A DNA stretch of 42,832 nt from an uncultured Oscillospiraceae bacterium (GTDB lineage Bacteria; Bacillota; Clostridia; Oscillospirales; Ruminococcaceae). Shown in pieces: positions 1 to 8,220 of the stretch. The number at the start of each line of letters is the position of its first letter. The stretch's first letter is position 1. The notes below the pieces were generated by a model. That model worked only from the letters and a program-made list of their open reading frames with translations. It did no database searches and was not told the DNA's origin. A program made the position numbers and the translations under genes. The stretch is from positions 1 through 42,832 of the forward strand of contig USBI01000011.1 in assembly GCA_900552945.1 (NCBI GenBank). The letters are read 5' to 3'.

Positions 1-47
1 TCCTTTATACGGAGAATCTGGGTCGTTTTTCTTCGAAATATTAGTAG

Positions 48-89
48 TTACATTACTTTTGATAATATTAGTTTTAATAATTCTTCCAT
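48..89 (-). other. Possible 13-codon ORF or 5' end of a broken gene
   Basis: On the minus strand an ATG at 89 follows a TAGGAG Shine-Dalgarno-like site directly after the T-run of the terminator at 105-153. The frame closes after 13 codons, while another frame stays open to the window edge, so a frameshifted gene start is possible. With no separate promoter and so short a length, it may be chance. Confidence 0.2.
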
Positions 90-104
90 GATTTCTCCTA
101 ACAA

Positions 105-153
105 AAAAGCACATGATTTACCGAACGAAATGTTCTCGCAATCATGCGCTTTT
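105..153 (-). terminator. Intrinsic terminator of the small lipoprotein gene
   Basis: A 14-bp stem (105-118 with 140-153, one mismatch) precedes a run of T on the minus strand, 7 bases past the stop codon at 160. Confidence 0.75.
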
Positions 154-159
154 CAAATG

Positions 160-570
160 TTATTTATTTTTGCTTGTGTTGCAAATTATTGTAAGTGATC
201 CGTCATCTTCTTTGCTTAATTGAATCCAATAATCACCATCTGCCGTATATGCTCCAAATCGTGAATCCAACTCATAAACAACATCATCGAATCCGATTTC
301 TTTACATTTAGATATATATTCCGTGAACTCCTCGTCTGTATAATTTTCGACGGAGAATGCGTACATTTCTCCCCCGTCGGGGTCTATGATATTAAATTTT
401 CCATTTTTAAAAATACTATCTGATGGCATTATTGACGCATAACTTATATTAGTAGTGCTATTCTGATTTGAACTGTTGTTCACGGAATCATTGTTATCGG
501 AAGTAGTACATGCGCTGAGAAAGAAGATACAAATAAAACAAATAGAGATGAACAAATTATATTTTTTCAT
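160..570 (-). CDS. Small secreted lipoprotein, function unknown
   Basis: The protein is 136 aa from the ATG at 570, chosen because GAGGA lies at good distance upstream; a longer frame exists to 621 but has no ribosome binding site. The N-terminus has the form of a lipoprotein signal: MKKYNLF, a hydrophobic stretch, then the lipobox LSAC, so the mature protein should be anchored to the outer face of the membrane. A Ser/Asn-rich linker follows the lipid-modified cysteine, then a soluble domain of about 95 residues rich in acidic and aromatic residues. I recognise no family. It has its own terminator (105-153) and lies beside a recombinase, consistent with accessory DNA. Confidence 0.75.
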   Translation of the reverse strand: MKKYNLFISICFICIFFLSACTTSDNNDSVNNSSNQNSTTNISYASIMPSDSIFKNGKFNIIDPDGGEMYAFSVENYTDEEFTEYISKCKEIGFDDVVYELDSRFGAYTADGDYWIQLSKEDDGSLTIICNTSKNK

Positions 571-666
571 AATAATCCTCTTTTCATTTATTTCTTTTGA
601 GAAGTTCAGCCAATACGACAAAAGGGAATAGCAATATCCACAAAATCGTTATCCCACACCCGCACC

Positions 667-685
667 CATTGTTTCTCATACAATG
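667..685 (-). terminator. Weak hairpin after the Xre gene
   Basis: CATTGT and ACAATG form a 6-bp stem around a 7-base loop, immediately after the stop codon of the Xre-type gene. It is too short to be sure of terminator function. Confidence 0.3.
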
Positions 686-895
686 TTACTCCTTTTTCAC
701 ATAGGTCAATTCAATGTCATACCCAAGTGCTTCAAGCATTTCCACGAAGGTCTTGTTCACGATACCGTCCTTTTTCTTGATGATACGGTTCACGTACTGA
801 CCGGTCGTGCCGATGGTCTCTCCGACCTGCTGTTGGGTCATGTTGGCTTCAAGGCATTTCACCTTCACATCAAGCTCTATATTGTTCAGAACCAT
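686..895 (-). CDS. Small Xre-type helix-turn-helix protein
   Basis: The protein is 69 aa. The start is ATG at 895, preceded by AAGGAGG with ideal spacing. The central part (MTQQQVGETIGTTGQYVNRI) is a typical Cro/CI helix-turn-helix, followed by a segment (VEMLEALGYDIELTYV) common in small Xre proteins. It is probably a DNA-binding repressor. The gene sits downstream of the serine recombinase in the same direction, 31 bp from its stop, but has its own promoter inside the recombinase 3' end. It could regulate the recombinase or itself; no toxin partner is visible. Confidence 0.8.
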   Translation of the reverse strand: MVLNNIELDVKVKCLEANMTQQQVGETIGTTGQYVNRIIKKKDGIVNKTFVEMLEALGYDIELTYVKKE

Positions 896-917
896 AATTA
901 AATCCTCCTTTTGTTGC

Positions 918-946
918 ATTATAACACTAATAAGATTGAATTGCAA
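918..946 (-). promoter_or_regulatory. Sigma-A-type promoter for the Xre gene
   Basis: On the minus strand TTGCAA (946-941) is followed after 17 bp by TATAAT (923-918), placing a start point near 911, 16 bases before the start codon. It overlaps the last codons of the recombinase. Confidence 0.7.
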
Positions 947-1505
947 TCATTTTATACCATTTAGAACGGCTTATTCCGAGTTTTAGGCAACATTGAGCTA
1001 CTGTGACCTCTCCATTTCGCTGTAATTTTCTCAATTTTTCAAATTCTTCATGCGAAACAATTTTTTCCGGTCTGCCATCCACTCGTATACCTTTCTCTCT
1101 GGCGATTGCTTTCCCTTCCTGAGTTCTCTCAACGATCATGTCTCGCTCAAATTCGGCAAAACTTAGCATAATATTTCGTATCAGCTTTCCCATGGGCGTA
1201 TTGTCCATAATTCCTATGTTAAGGACATGAACAACCACTCCCTTTTCGATCAGGCTTTCTATGAGACGAATACCGTCTGCCGCGCTCCGGGCGAATCTAT
1301 CAAGTTTTGTAACAATCAATTTATCACCGGGAACGAGCGTATTCTTCAAAATATCAAACTCGGGTCTGTCTATCTTTTTCCCAGAGAATGAATCGCAGAA
1401 AATCTTTTCGGCTCCCGCTTCGACGAGAGAAGTGGTCTGACTTTCAAGACTGTTTCCATCACGGGCTTGCCCTTTTGTGGAAACACGAGCATTTGATATA
1501 TGAAT
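927..1505 (-). CDS. Serine recombinase/invertase-resolvase family, start codon lost or non-canonical
   Basis: Read from 1505 the frame gives 192 aa, normal length for a small serine recombinase. The catalytic-serine motif ARVSTKGQ is near the N-terminus, then LIVTKLDRFARS and the E-helix segment with SFAEFERDMI, and a C-terminal DNA-binding helix-turn-helix (VAQCCLKLGISRSKWYK). The frame has no ATG, GTG or TTG ahead of the catalytic serine. The first in-frame conventional start (TTG at 1349) would delete it. Upstream the frame closes at 1530-1532. Either ATT (1505) or ATA initiates, or the first codons were replaced when foreign DNA joined here and the gene is a relic. No Shine-Dalgarno site precedes 1505. 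Confidence 0.6.
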   Translation of the reverse strand: MHISNARVSTKGQARDGNSLESQTTSLVEAGAEKIFCDSFSGKKIDRPEFDILKNTLVPGDKLIVTKLDRFARSAADGIRLIESLIEKGVVVHVLNIGIMDNTPMGKLIRNIMLSFAEFERDMIVERTQEGKAIAREKGIRVDGRPEKIVSHEEFEKLRKLQRNGEVTVAQCCLKLGISRSKWYKMIAIQSY

Positions 1506-1547
1506 GATAAACTTTGGCGGTGCTATGATTTAATTGAGGTAATCAAG

Positions 1548-2996
1548 ATGATGAAATGGATTAAGACATTAGCAATACCTTTGCTTGCCTCTATGTTCCT
1601 TATTTTCAGCGGATGTACTCCACAGGAAAAATCGGATAACAATGGGGATCGATACAAAACCGTGATTGATTTTCAATACGAATCCATTTCAATTGGATAT
1701 AATGCTCAGGCGCTTGTCGTTAAGCAAAATGGGCTGTACGGAGCATATATCAAACAAGGGGATTCCTACGAATTAAAAGTACCTATTCGTTACCTCAGAA
1801 TCCAGTTTGATTCAGGAAATAGGTACCTGTTTGCCTATACAGAAAATAATAAAATTGAAATATATACTCCGGAAGGCAACCGCCTGACTGATCAAACCTA
1901 TCAGCAGGTATTATCTACGGGCGAAAAGGATAATAGCCTAACGGTTGCGATAGATGAGGAAAACTGGGGTGTCCTCTCTTTGGACGGAAATTGGATCTTA
2001 GAGCCTAAGTATCAAACACAGATTATACCGCTTCATGACGGAACCTACATCGTAGAAACGAAAGACGGCAGTGACTGGGTGAACGAAACAGGTGAAAGTC
2101 TATTGCCCACGGATAAAAACATTCGCGGTGTTACAAAGGATTCGGTTGCTTCCTACATCAAAGTTGACGTGAAGCAGAATGGAAATTCTTATCGGGCTAT
2201 TATTGGAAAGGACGGAAACTATATTGTCCCGCCGATTTATACGGATGTCTTGATCGCCAAGGATGAAATCGGCAATTATTATTTCGTCGGTTCTTCTAAA
2301 GACGGCATGAAAACCTTATATGATAAAGAAGGAAAAATCCTGTTTGATCAGAACTGCTTTTTTATAAAACCTATGGGAGACAGTTTGTTCCGAATTTCTC
2401 AAAATGATAAAGCGGGGTTGGTTTCACAATCCGGTGAAACCATCTTGCCTATTGAGTATGATGACATCGCCATTCAGAAAGAATTTGCTGTCGTGCTGGA
2501 TAAAAGCGATCATACTTACCGGCTATACAACTTAAAACAAAATCAATTTTCCGATGAGAGATATGACCAAATCACATGTTTTCAAAATGCTCCTGATATA
2601 GCAGTTGTGACCACAGACAAAAAGGTGGGGTTTGTTACGGCGGACCACAGCGTGACAATTGCACCAAGCTATGATAATTATTACAATTATTACTCGAATG
2701 ACTATGGTATGTTCTTGGTTCAAAAGGATGGAAAGTGGGGATTTATCGACCGGAATAACAGTACGAAATTCCCATTTGAGTATTCCCATGCAACCTATTT
2801 TAACGAGAAGGGCTATGCTTATCTTGCTAAAGACGGCAAAGCCGGGATCATTGCCGCAGATGGAAACGAGGTTGTTCCGTTTGTTTTTGATGCTCCCAAA
2901 GAGGATCAACCACTTTCTATTTTAATGAATGGTGACGCAAATATTGCCGTGGTCTGGAAAGATGGTAAGTGTGGCTGTATTGAAATTGTGGAATAA
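1548..2996 (+). CDS. WG-repeat lipoprotein
   Basis: The protein is 482 aa from the ATG at 1548, chosen for GAGGT 7 bases upstream. A lipoprotein signal (MMKWIKTLAI... FSGC) predicts membrane anchoring on the outside. The rest is built of repeated beta units of the WG type, for example NWGVLSLDGNWILEPKY, KAGLVSQSGETILPIEYD, KVGFVTADHSVTIAPSYD and KWGFIDRNNSTKFPFEYS. This matches the WG_beta_rep family, usually thought to mediate binding; the ligand is unknown. Composition is AT-rich compared with the carbohydrate genes that follow, and the gene abuts the damaged 5' end of the recombinase, which suggests acquired DNA. A terminator follows directly. Confidence 0.85.
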   Translation: MMKWIKTLAIPLLASMFLIFSGCTPQEKSDNNGDRYKTVIDFQYESISIGYNAQALVVKQNGLYGAYIKQGDSYELKVPIRYLRIQFDSGNRYLFAYTENNKIEIYTPEGNRLTDQTYQQVLSTGEKDNSLTVAIDEENWGVLSLDGNWILEPKYQTQIIPLHDGTYIVETKDGSDWVNETGESLLPTDKNIRGVTKDSVASYIKVDVKQNGNSYRAIIGKDGNYIVPPIYTDVLIAKDEIGNYYFVGSSKDGMKTLYDKEGKILFDQNCFFIKPMGDSLFRISQNDKAGLVSQSGETILPIEYDDIAIQKEFAVVLDKSDHTYRLYNLKQNQFSDERYDQITCFQNAPDIAVVTTDKKVGFVTADHSVTIAPSYDNYYNYYSNDYGMFLVQKDGKWGFIDRNNSTKFPFEYSHATYFNEKGYAYLAKDGKAGIIAADGNEVVPFVFDAPKEDQPLSILMNGDANIAVVWKDGKCGCIEIVE

Positions 2997-3003
2997 ACAG
3001 AAA

Positions 3004-3037
3004 AGACCTTCGGAAATATACCGGGGGTCTCCTTTTA
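3004..3037 (+). terminator. Intrinsic terminator of the WG-repeat gene
   Basis: A 10-bp stem (3004-3013 with 3021-3030, two G-T pairs) around an AAATATA loop is followed by CCTTTTAT, 8 bases after the stop codon. Bases 3038-3213 hold no convincing gene. Confidence 0.7.
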
Positions 3038-3213
3038 TCATGGATAATTTCACAGTTATTTGCTTTTGCTGTGGCGATGAAATGCTGATTTCGCTTTTCG
3101 ATATGTTAATGTTGTATATCTAGCCGTTATACCCTAGAGTAGATAACCCTCCACAAACTCCGCGTTTTTATAAACCTTAAGAGAAGACTTTCGTTCCCAC
3201 TCATCTCCACAAG

Positions 3214-3247
3214 AAAAAAGCACAGAACCTCGGTTCTGTGCTTTTTT
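3214..3247. terminator. Bidirectional terminator
   Basis: A perfect 16-bp inverted repeat (3214-3229 with 3232-3247) contains AGCACAGAACC, with A and T runs at its ends. It serves the minus-strand glycosidase whose stop is at 3262, and may back up the WG-repeat gene. Confidence 0.85.
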
Positions 3248-3261
3248 GTTCATCAATTGCC

Positions 3262-5970
3262 TTATTTCAGCCTGATTCGCACTTCTCCCGGCCTTGCCGG
3301 CTCAACGGTGACCTCCCAAAGGCCCGGGTAGCGCCTGTTCACATCTATCACCGCTGTGGAGCATTCGATCTGTTCCGCTCCCGGCTGGGTGACAATTAAT
3401 ATCGTACACCGTTTTGCTTCGGTGCAGTCCAGCACCAGCTCCGCGCAGGTGAGATCTTGCGAGAATTCCGCTTTTCGGACAAACGTATTAAATCCAGTCG
3501 TTACCGTGCCGGGTCGATAATAACTTTCAAACCACTGTACAACAGGAGCCGACAATCCCCCAAACTGATGCCATCCAGCACCACGGTGGGATTCAATCAT
3601 AAAATGCTCAAAGCAATGATAAGATAATGCGCACTCCTCCTGCCAGAGAGACAACGCCGTATCAGCAATTTGAAACGCAAAGTCACCTTTTCCGTCATCC
3701 AGTGCCGCTTTGAAAAACAGCCACTGATAAGGCATCCATACCGCACCGTTCCAATAGCCGTCTTTGCGGTAATAGGAAGCGGACTGATCCACGGTAGACA
3801 AACCGCAGCCGCACCACAAACGGTCAGGATCTTGCAGCTTTTTCCAAAGCTCGGTTCGCTGGCTTTCCGTACATGCGCCGGCGATGAGCGGTGATGCGCC
3901 GCCCAGCCCCCAGTTGAAGTTCATTCCATCCGCACTTTTTAAAATACCGCACGGATTTTTCGTTTCATCGTGCAAAACATAGCCGAAATAGCCTTCTGGT
4001 TCGTCCCAAGAATACTGTTGCAGTGCTTGTGTGAACCGCTTAGCGTCTTCGAGCAGCCACTCAGCATCCTCATTGAGGTTCAAAAGTCCTGCCGCATAAG
4101 ATAATATCTTGGCGCAGCGGACTGCGTGTGCCGTTGTGATAACCGGTGCGCAAACCTGTTCCAACCGCTTTTCATGCACCGCTTTTTGCGGAGGATAATC
4201 ATCCCAGCCTCCGGAATTGTAAAAGTAGTCCCATGGTCGCAACAGCCCGCTATGGAGATTCCCTGTCGTGGAACCGCCTGTCTGCCCGGTGTAAAACCGG
4301 TAATACTGCAACAGGCGCGGATAACAGGATTCCAGCAATTTGACATTCCGAGTCTTATTGAGGAGCTCAGCAAACAAGTAAAATTGCGTTGGCACCAGCG
4401 ATCCGTGGTGGATAAACGCAGCCTGTTCATCGCCCGGCGGCGTGAGATAAGCGTTCAAGCAGTCAAAACCGCGTTGGATGCTGAACACCGAAAGCCCCAT
4501 GCCGATAAATCCGGAATCCCAGGTGTAAAGGCAATCCCACCAACGGCCGGGCGTATTGTGGCGGATGTAACTTCCGCGGGTGTAAACCGGGTAAACGACA
4601 TTACTGCACAATACAGCCTGCATAAGCTGCTGCCCAAACGCGTATTTTTCACCTGCCGGCAGATATGAAAACGGTTTCAGGCGCTGTTTTTCGCGCTCCC
4701 ACACCTTTTCAAACGAGGCCTTTTCTCTTAATAGTTCACGGCATTTCTGCTCTGCCTGCTCACGGGTGGCAGCACAGCACAACGCCCCATATAAAACAGC
4801 AGAAGAGTGCTCTTTCAACGGGATGGGACGGAAAAACACATTGGTAAAATGCCCCTTGCCGTTTCCTTTCAGCACCGAGCTGACATGGTCGTGCACCGTG
4901 TGCCGCAAAAAAATATCCAACTCGTCATTCTCAATCTGCCGCAGCTCAAAGGAACCAAAATCCCAAACGATGCCGTAATACTCCTCTATATGAGGATATT
5001 TTAGCACCAGCCATCCTTCCTGTTCGTTTGGGTAAATTTCCGGCCGATGCCCATCGTTTCTGGGGTGGATATCAATCCGCTCTATGTCCTGTTGTTCACA
5101 CAATACCAAACAGTCGAGCTTTGCCTGCCCCGTTCCGCAGCTGGTCAGAGCCAATTCAAACTTTCCCGAATCGAGCGGACTGTTTAAGGCTGTTTGGCCA
5201 ATGGCAATCCCCTCACAAGAAGGGAGACAAAGGGTTTCTCCGGTAGACAGCGTATAGCAACCGGCCTGGTCACCTTGATTCTGGTAACGCACACAAAGGC
5301 AGGGATGTTCCAGCCGCTCCGGAAGCTCAAAGCAGTAGCGAACCATATCGCCCGCACCGTCTGCGCTCGCCCCGCCGGATGATGCGCAGCCAAATCCGCC
5401 GCCGATGCCATATCCGTTCACAAACCCTTTCACTGCTTCTTCGCCTCGGCGCAGGCCGTCCCAGCACAGCCCATCATTCGGACGCGGGACGCGGCGTTTC
5501 AGGCTTTCGTAATCCAGTGCCATGCGAAGCACTGCTTTCGGCGGCAGGTGTATCTCACAGCCGAGGATGGATTCGTTGCTGTAAGACGGAGTAGGATCAT
5601 GTGCCGATGCCATATAGTGCAAGACCAGATTCTGCATGCTGTCTGTATTGTTGCGGCATTCCGCCCGGATGAGCCGGGCTGTATCATCAAAAGGAACAAA
5701 GGAAACATCAGCATAGACCGCGTCTTTCCACTCCAGCTCATAACGCACCGTATAGCATTCCAGATCCGGCGATGCTTTCCACATGTGATAGCCGCTCTCA
5801 AACCGAACATCCGGCACATCTACCCGACGCCGGTACAGCCCCGGAAAGACCGCAAGGTCAAACCGAACGCCGTCGTTTGCCTTTGGAATATGCGATATAC
5901 CGCTGTACAGTTTGGTATATGGGCCAAAACGAGGCAGATTTAGGTCATGTGTTTCGCGTTCTTTGTTCAT
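3262..5970 (-). CDS. Large (alpha/alpha)6-barrel glycoside hydrolase (GH63/GH37-like)
   Basis: The protein is 902 aa with no signal peptide, so it is cytoplasmic. The N-terminal half (to about 430) is beta-rich. The C-terminal half is a helical barrel with clan GH-G-like signatures: RWWDCLYTWDSGFIGMGL, GGWDDYPPQ (candidate general acid), GYWNGAVWMPYQWL and ESHRGAGWHQFGG (candidate base region). These resemble processing glucosidases and trehalase-like enzymes; the substrate cannot be read from sequence. GAGGGGG precedes the ATG at 5970. The gene has its own promoter (6016-6044) behind the terminator of the GH31/GH43 pair, on the same strand, suggesting a related role with independent expression. 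Confidence 0.75.
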   Translation of the reverse strand: MNKERETHDLNLPRFGPYTKLYSGISHIPKANDGVRFDLAVFPGLYRRRVDVPDVRFESGYHMWKASPDLECYTVRYELEWKDAVYADVSFVPFDDTARLIRAECRNNTDSMQNLVLHYMASAHDPTPSYSNESILGCEIHLPPKAVLRMALDYESLKRRVPRPNDGLCWDGLRRGEEAVKGFVNGYGIGGGFGCASSGGASADGAGDMVRYCFELPERLEHPCLCVRYQNQGDQAGCYTLSTGETLCLPSCEGIAIGQTALNSPLDSGKFELALTSCGTGQAKLDCLVLCEQQDIERIDIHPRNDGHRPEIYPNEQEGWLVLKYPHIEEYYGIVWDFGSFELRQIENDELDIFLRHTVHDHVSSVLKGNGKGHFTNVFFRPIPLKEHSSAVLYGALCCAATREQAEQKCRELLREKASFEKVWEREKQRLKPFSYLPAGEKYAFGQQLMQAVLCSNVVYPVYTRGSYIRHNTPGRWWDCLYTWDSGFIGMGLSVFSIQRGFDCLNAYLTPPGDEQAAFIHHGSLVPTQFYLFAELLNKTRNVKLLESCYPRLLQYYRFYTGQTGGSTTGNLHSGLLRPWDYFYNSGGWDDYPPQKAVHEKRLEQVCAPVITTAHAVRCAKILSYAAGLLNLNEDAEWLLEDAKRFTQALQQYSWDEPEGYFGYVLHDETKNPCGILKSADGMNFNWGLGGASPLIAGACTESQRTELWKKLQDPDRLWCGCGLSTVDQSASYYRKDGYWNGAVWMPYQWLFFKAALDDGKGDFAFQIADTALSLWQEECALSYHCFEHFMIESHRGAGWHQFGGLSAPVVQWFESYYRPGTVTTGFNTFVRKAEFSQDLTCAELVLDCTEAKRCTILIVTQPGAEQIECSTAVIDVNRRYPGLWEVTVEPARPGEVRIRLK

Positions 5971-6015
5971 GATGTACCCCCTCTTGAGCAGGATTCAAGT
6001 CATTTTTCCATTCTT

Positions 6016-6044
6016 ATTATGTCTCTAACCACCTCATCCGTCAA
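6016..6044 (-). promoter_or_regulatory. Promoter of the GH63-like gene
   Basis: On the minus strand TTGACG (6044-6039) and CATAAT (6021-6016) are 17 bp apart, between the terminator at 6077-6102 and the start codon at 5970. Confidence 0.6.
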
Positions 6045-6076
6045 TCCCAGACCGCGTTTTAAAATATGCCCCATGA

Positions 6077-6102
6077 GAAAAGGCCCCATGCGGGGCCTTT
6101 TC
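6077..6102. terminator. Terminator of the GH43-GH31 operon
   Basis: A perfect 11-bp stem GAAAAGGCCCC with loop ATGC and the matching arm ends in TTTTC on both strands. It lies 120 bp past the GH31 stop. Confidence 0.8.
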
Positions 6103-6222
6103 TCCAAAACCATTCTTTAAGTTTCCAAAAACTTTTGATTCAGGCTGCTAAATCTCTCTGCTGTCGTACCAATGATCTGTTGCAAGGCACTTCGATCAGC
6201 ACTGATTTTTCTGTTTGTAGGC

Positions 6223-8220
6223 TCAGTCGTCTAACGCATCGGCTTCAAACACCTTCAAAACATCGCTGCCTTCTTTAACAAACGCAATAAACTCCTGAAC
6301 TTCCGCATGACAGTCTACGGTACATGGTCCGCTCCAAACGCGTTTATCGTTCACATTAACCCAGTTTCCTTCCGGCAGATAAACGCTCCGGTCGGTCTGC
6401 CTGCGGTTGACGATCGGCGCGAACAGAATGTCCTCTCCGAAGAAATACTGATCCTCCAGCGTGTAACAGGTTTCGTCATCCGGATAATCCCAGAACATGG
6501 GGCGCATGAGCGGCGCGCCAGTTTCACTGGAAACACGCATATATTTCATAATGTATGGGCGCAGCCGTTCCCGCAATAGAATGAGGCGCTTTAAGATGGG
6601 ATAATTCCGTTCCCCAAAGCTCCAGATTTCATTGTCTCCTCCACTCGGCTCAATAATACCAGGATGACGGTCAACATGCCCTTTGGGACGTTTGCGGATT
6701 CCGTGCAGGCGCATGACCGGGCAGAACAAGCCAAACTGGAACCAGCGCACGATCAGTTCCCGGAATTCATCCGACTCGGTATCCGCCTTAAAAAATCCAC
6801 CGATGTCACTGTTCCACCAGGGGATCCCGCACATTCCCATAGAAAGACCGGATTTCACGCTTTTTCGAAGCGCGTCGAACGTGGAGTCGACATCCCCGTT
6901 CCAGACAACCGCTCCAAACTTCTGGCTCCCAGGGAAAGCAGCGCGCACCAGACTGATCGGTTCGGATTCCCCTTCCGCTTTCAACCCCTCGTAAACCATT
7001 TTGGCGTAATAATAAGGGTACAGAAGCGCTGTCTGCGCACCGTTTCCAAGATAATATTTAAAGTTGGCCGGATTCTGCGGGTGCACCTCCGGTTCGGTGT
7101 TATCCAGCCAGAAGGTGTGAATTCCCTTGTCGTAATAATTTTGTTTGATCTTATTCCAAACAAAATCCGCCGTTTCGGGGTTCATGGGGTCGATTGAGGT
7201 CTGCATCCCGTGAAAATCCAGTGTGGGGAAGGTCCCGTCCTCGTTCTTCATCAGCAGGTTACGCTCGTTCATCTCGGTCCAGTTTTCGCTCTTAGGGTTG
7301 ATGGTCGGCCAGACGGAAACAACCGGGCGGATTCCCATCTCTTCCAGTTCCCGGCACATTCCCTCCGGGTCCGGCCAATAAACCGGATCGAACTTCCAAT
7401 CACCCTGCTCGGTCCAATGGAAGAAGTCGATCACCATTGCCGATACCGGGATGCCGCGTTTATGATACTCGCGTGCCACCTGCAAAAAGTCTTCCTGACT
7501 TTCATAACGCAGCTTACACTGCCAGAATCCCGCCGCCCATTCCGGAAACGCGGGCGGATAACCGGTCAGGTCACAGTACCGTTTGAGCACATCGGCAGGT
7601 GTTTCCCCGGCATAGACCAGATAATCGGCCTGATACGCGCTGTCGGCGACCCACATGGTATGGTTATTGGTCACCTCACAGCGGCCGATGGCGGGGTTGT
7701 TCCACAGAAATCCGTATCCCAAAGAAGAATACAAAACCGGCATTGCGGATTTGGTATTGTAGTGGATGAGCGTACTCGTGCTTCCCTTTCGGTCAAACTG
7801 GTCTTCCTGTTCCTGACCCAGTCCGTAAAAATGCTCTCCCGGATTTGCCTCAAAGATCATGCTGATCCGGTAATGGTCCCCTTCCGTATGAACGGTTCGG
7901 TTGACGTAATCCCCTTCATGCCGGGTACGGAGGATCTGTTTGCCTTTGCGGAAATAGGTTACCTTGCCGTCGGTAAAATAATCGCCCGCTGTCACCGTGA
8001 CAGAAATCATACCGTTTTCAATGGTGGCGGAGTGCTCATCTCCCGTAATCCGAAAATCATGATTGTCGACAGGGGGTAAAAGCGTCCAGTTTTCATCCAG
8101 CACCCTGCTGTTTCTGGTAAAGCGGCACCGAATGCAGTCTTTGCCGTACGGTTCAAGTACCGTCAATTCATCCTTACGGGTAAAAACGACCCGGTCAGAA
8201 TAGCATTTGATCTTTCCCAT
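6223..8220 (-). CDS. GH31 alpha-glycosidase, probably alpha-xylosidase or alpha-glucosidase
   Basis: The protein is 665 aa and cytoplasmic by lack of a signal peptide. Residues 1-215 form the GH31 N-terminal beta domain. The TIM barrel begins around YPPAFPEWAAGFWQCKLRY (221-239). The nucleophile is Asp373 in FWLDNTEPE and the acid/base is Asp443 in VVWNGDVDSTF; IPWWNSDIGGF follows. The WLDxTEPE form of the nucleophile motif is common in alpha-xylosidase-like members, which would fit xyloglucan fragments, but alpha-glucosidase activity cannot be excluded. The start codon directly abuts the stop of the GH43 gene, with an AGGAGGGG site inside that gene, so the two are translated as a coupled pair. 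Confidence 0.88.
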   Translation of the reverse strand: MGKIKCYSDRVVFTRKDELTVLEPYGKDCIRCRFTRNSRVLDENWTLLPPVDNHDFRITGDEHSATIENGMISVTVTAGDYFTDGKVTYFRKGKQILRTRHEGDYVNRTVHTEGDHYRISMIFEANPGEHFYGLGQEQEDQFDRKGSTSTLIHYNTKSAMPVLYSSLGYGFLWNNPAIGRCEVTNNHTMWVADSAYQADYLVYAGETPADVLKRYCDLTGYPPAFPEWAAGFWQCKLRYESQEDFLQVAREYHKRGIPVSAMVIDFFHWTEQGDWKFDPVYWPDPEGMCRELEEMGIRPVVSVWPTINPKSENWTEMNERNLLMKNEDGTFPTLDFHGMQTSIDPMNPETADFVWNKIKQNYYDKGIHTFWLDNTEPEVHPQNPANFKYYLGNGAQTALLYPYYYAKMVYEGLKAEGESEPISLVRAAFPGSQKFGAVVWNGDVDSTFDALRKSVKSGLSMGMCGIPWWNSDIGGFFKADTESDEFRELIVRWFQFGLFCPVMRLHGIRKRPKGHVDRHPGIIEPSGGDNEIWSFGERNYPILKRLILLRERLRPYIMKYMRVSSETGAPLMRPMFWDYPDDETCYTLEDQYFFGEDILFAPIVNRRQTDRSVYLPEGNWVNVNDKRVWSGPCTVDCHAEVQEFIAFVKEGSDVLKVFEADALDD

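Noticed and set aside
686..1505. Toxin-antitoxin module formed by the Xre gene and its neighbour
   Set aside because: The neighbour is a serine recombinase with clear motifs, not a toxin, and the Xre gene has its own promoter.
1500..1547. Upstream extension of the WG-repeat protein to the ATG at 1500
   Set aside because: It would place 16 polar residues before the lipoprotein signal peptide, while the ATG at 1548 has a good ribosome site.
7210..8079. 289-aa plus-strand ORF opposite the GH31 gene
   Set aside because: It is the antisense shadow of a well-supported GH31 coding region, with no domain or ribosome site.
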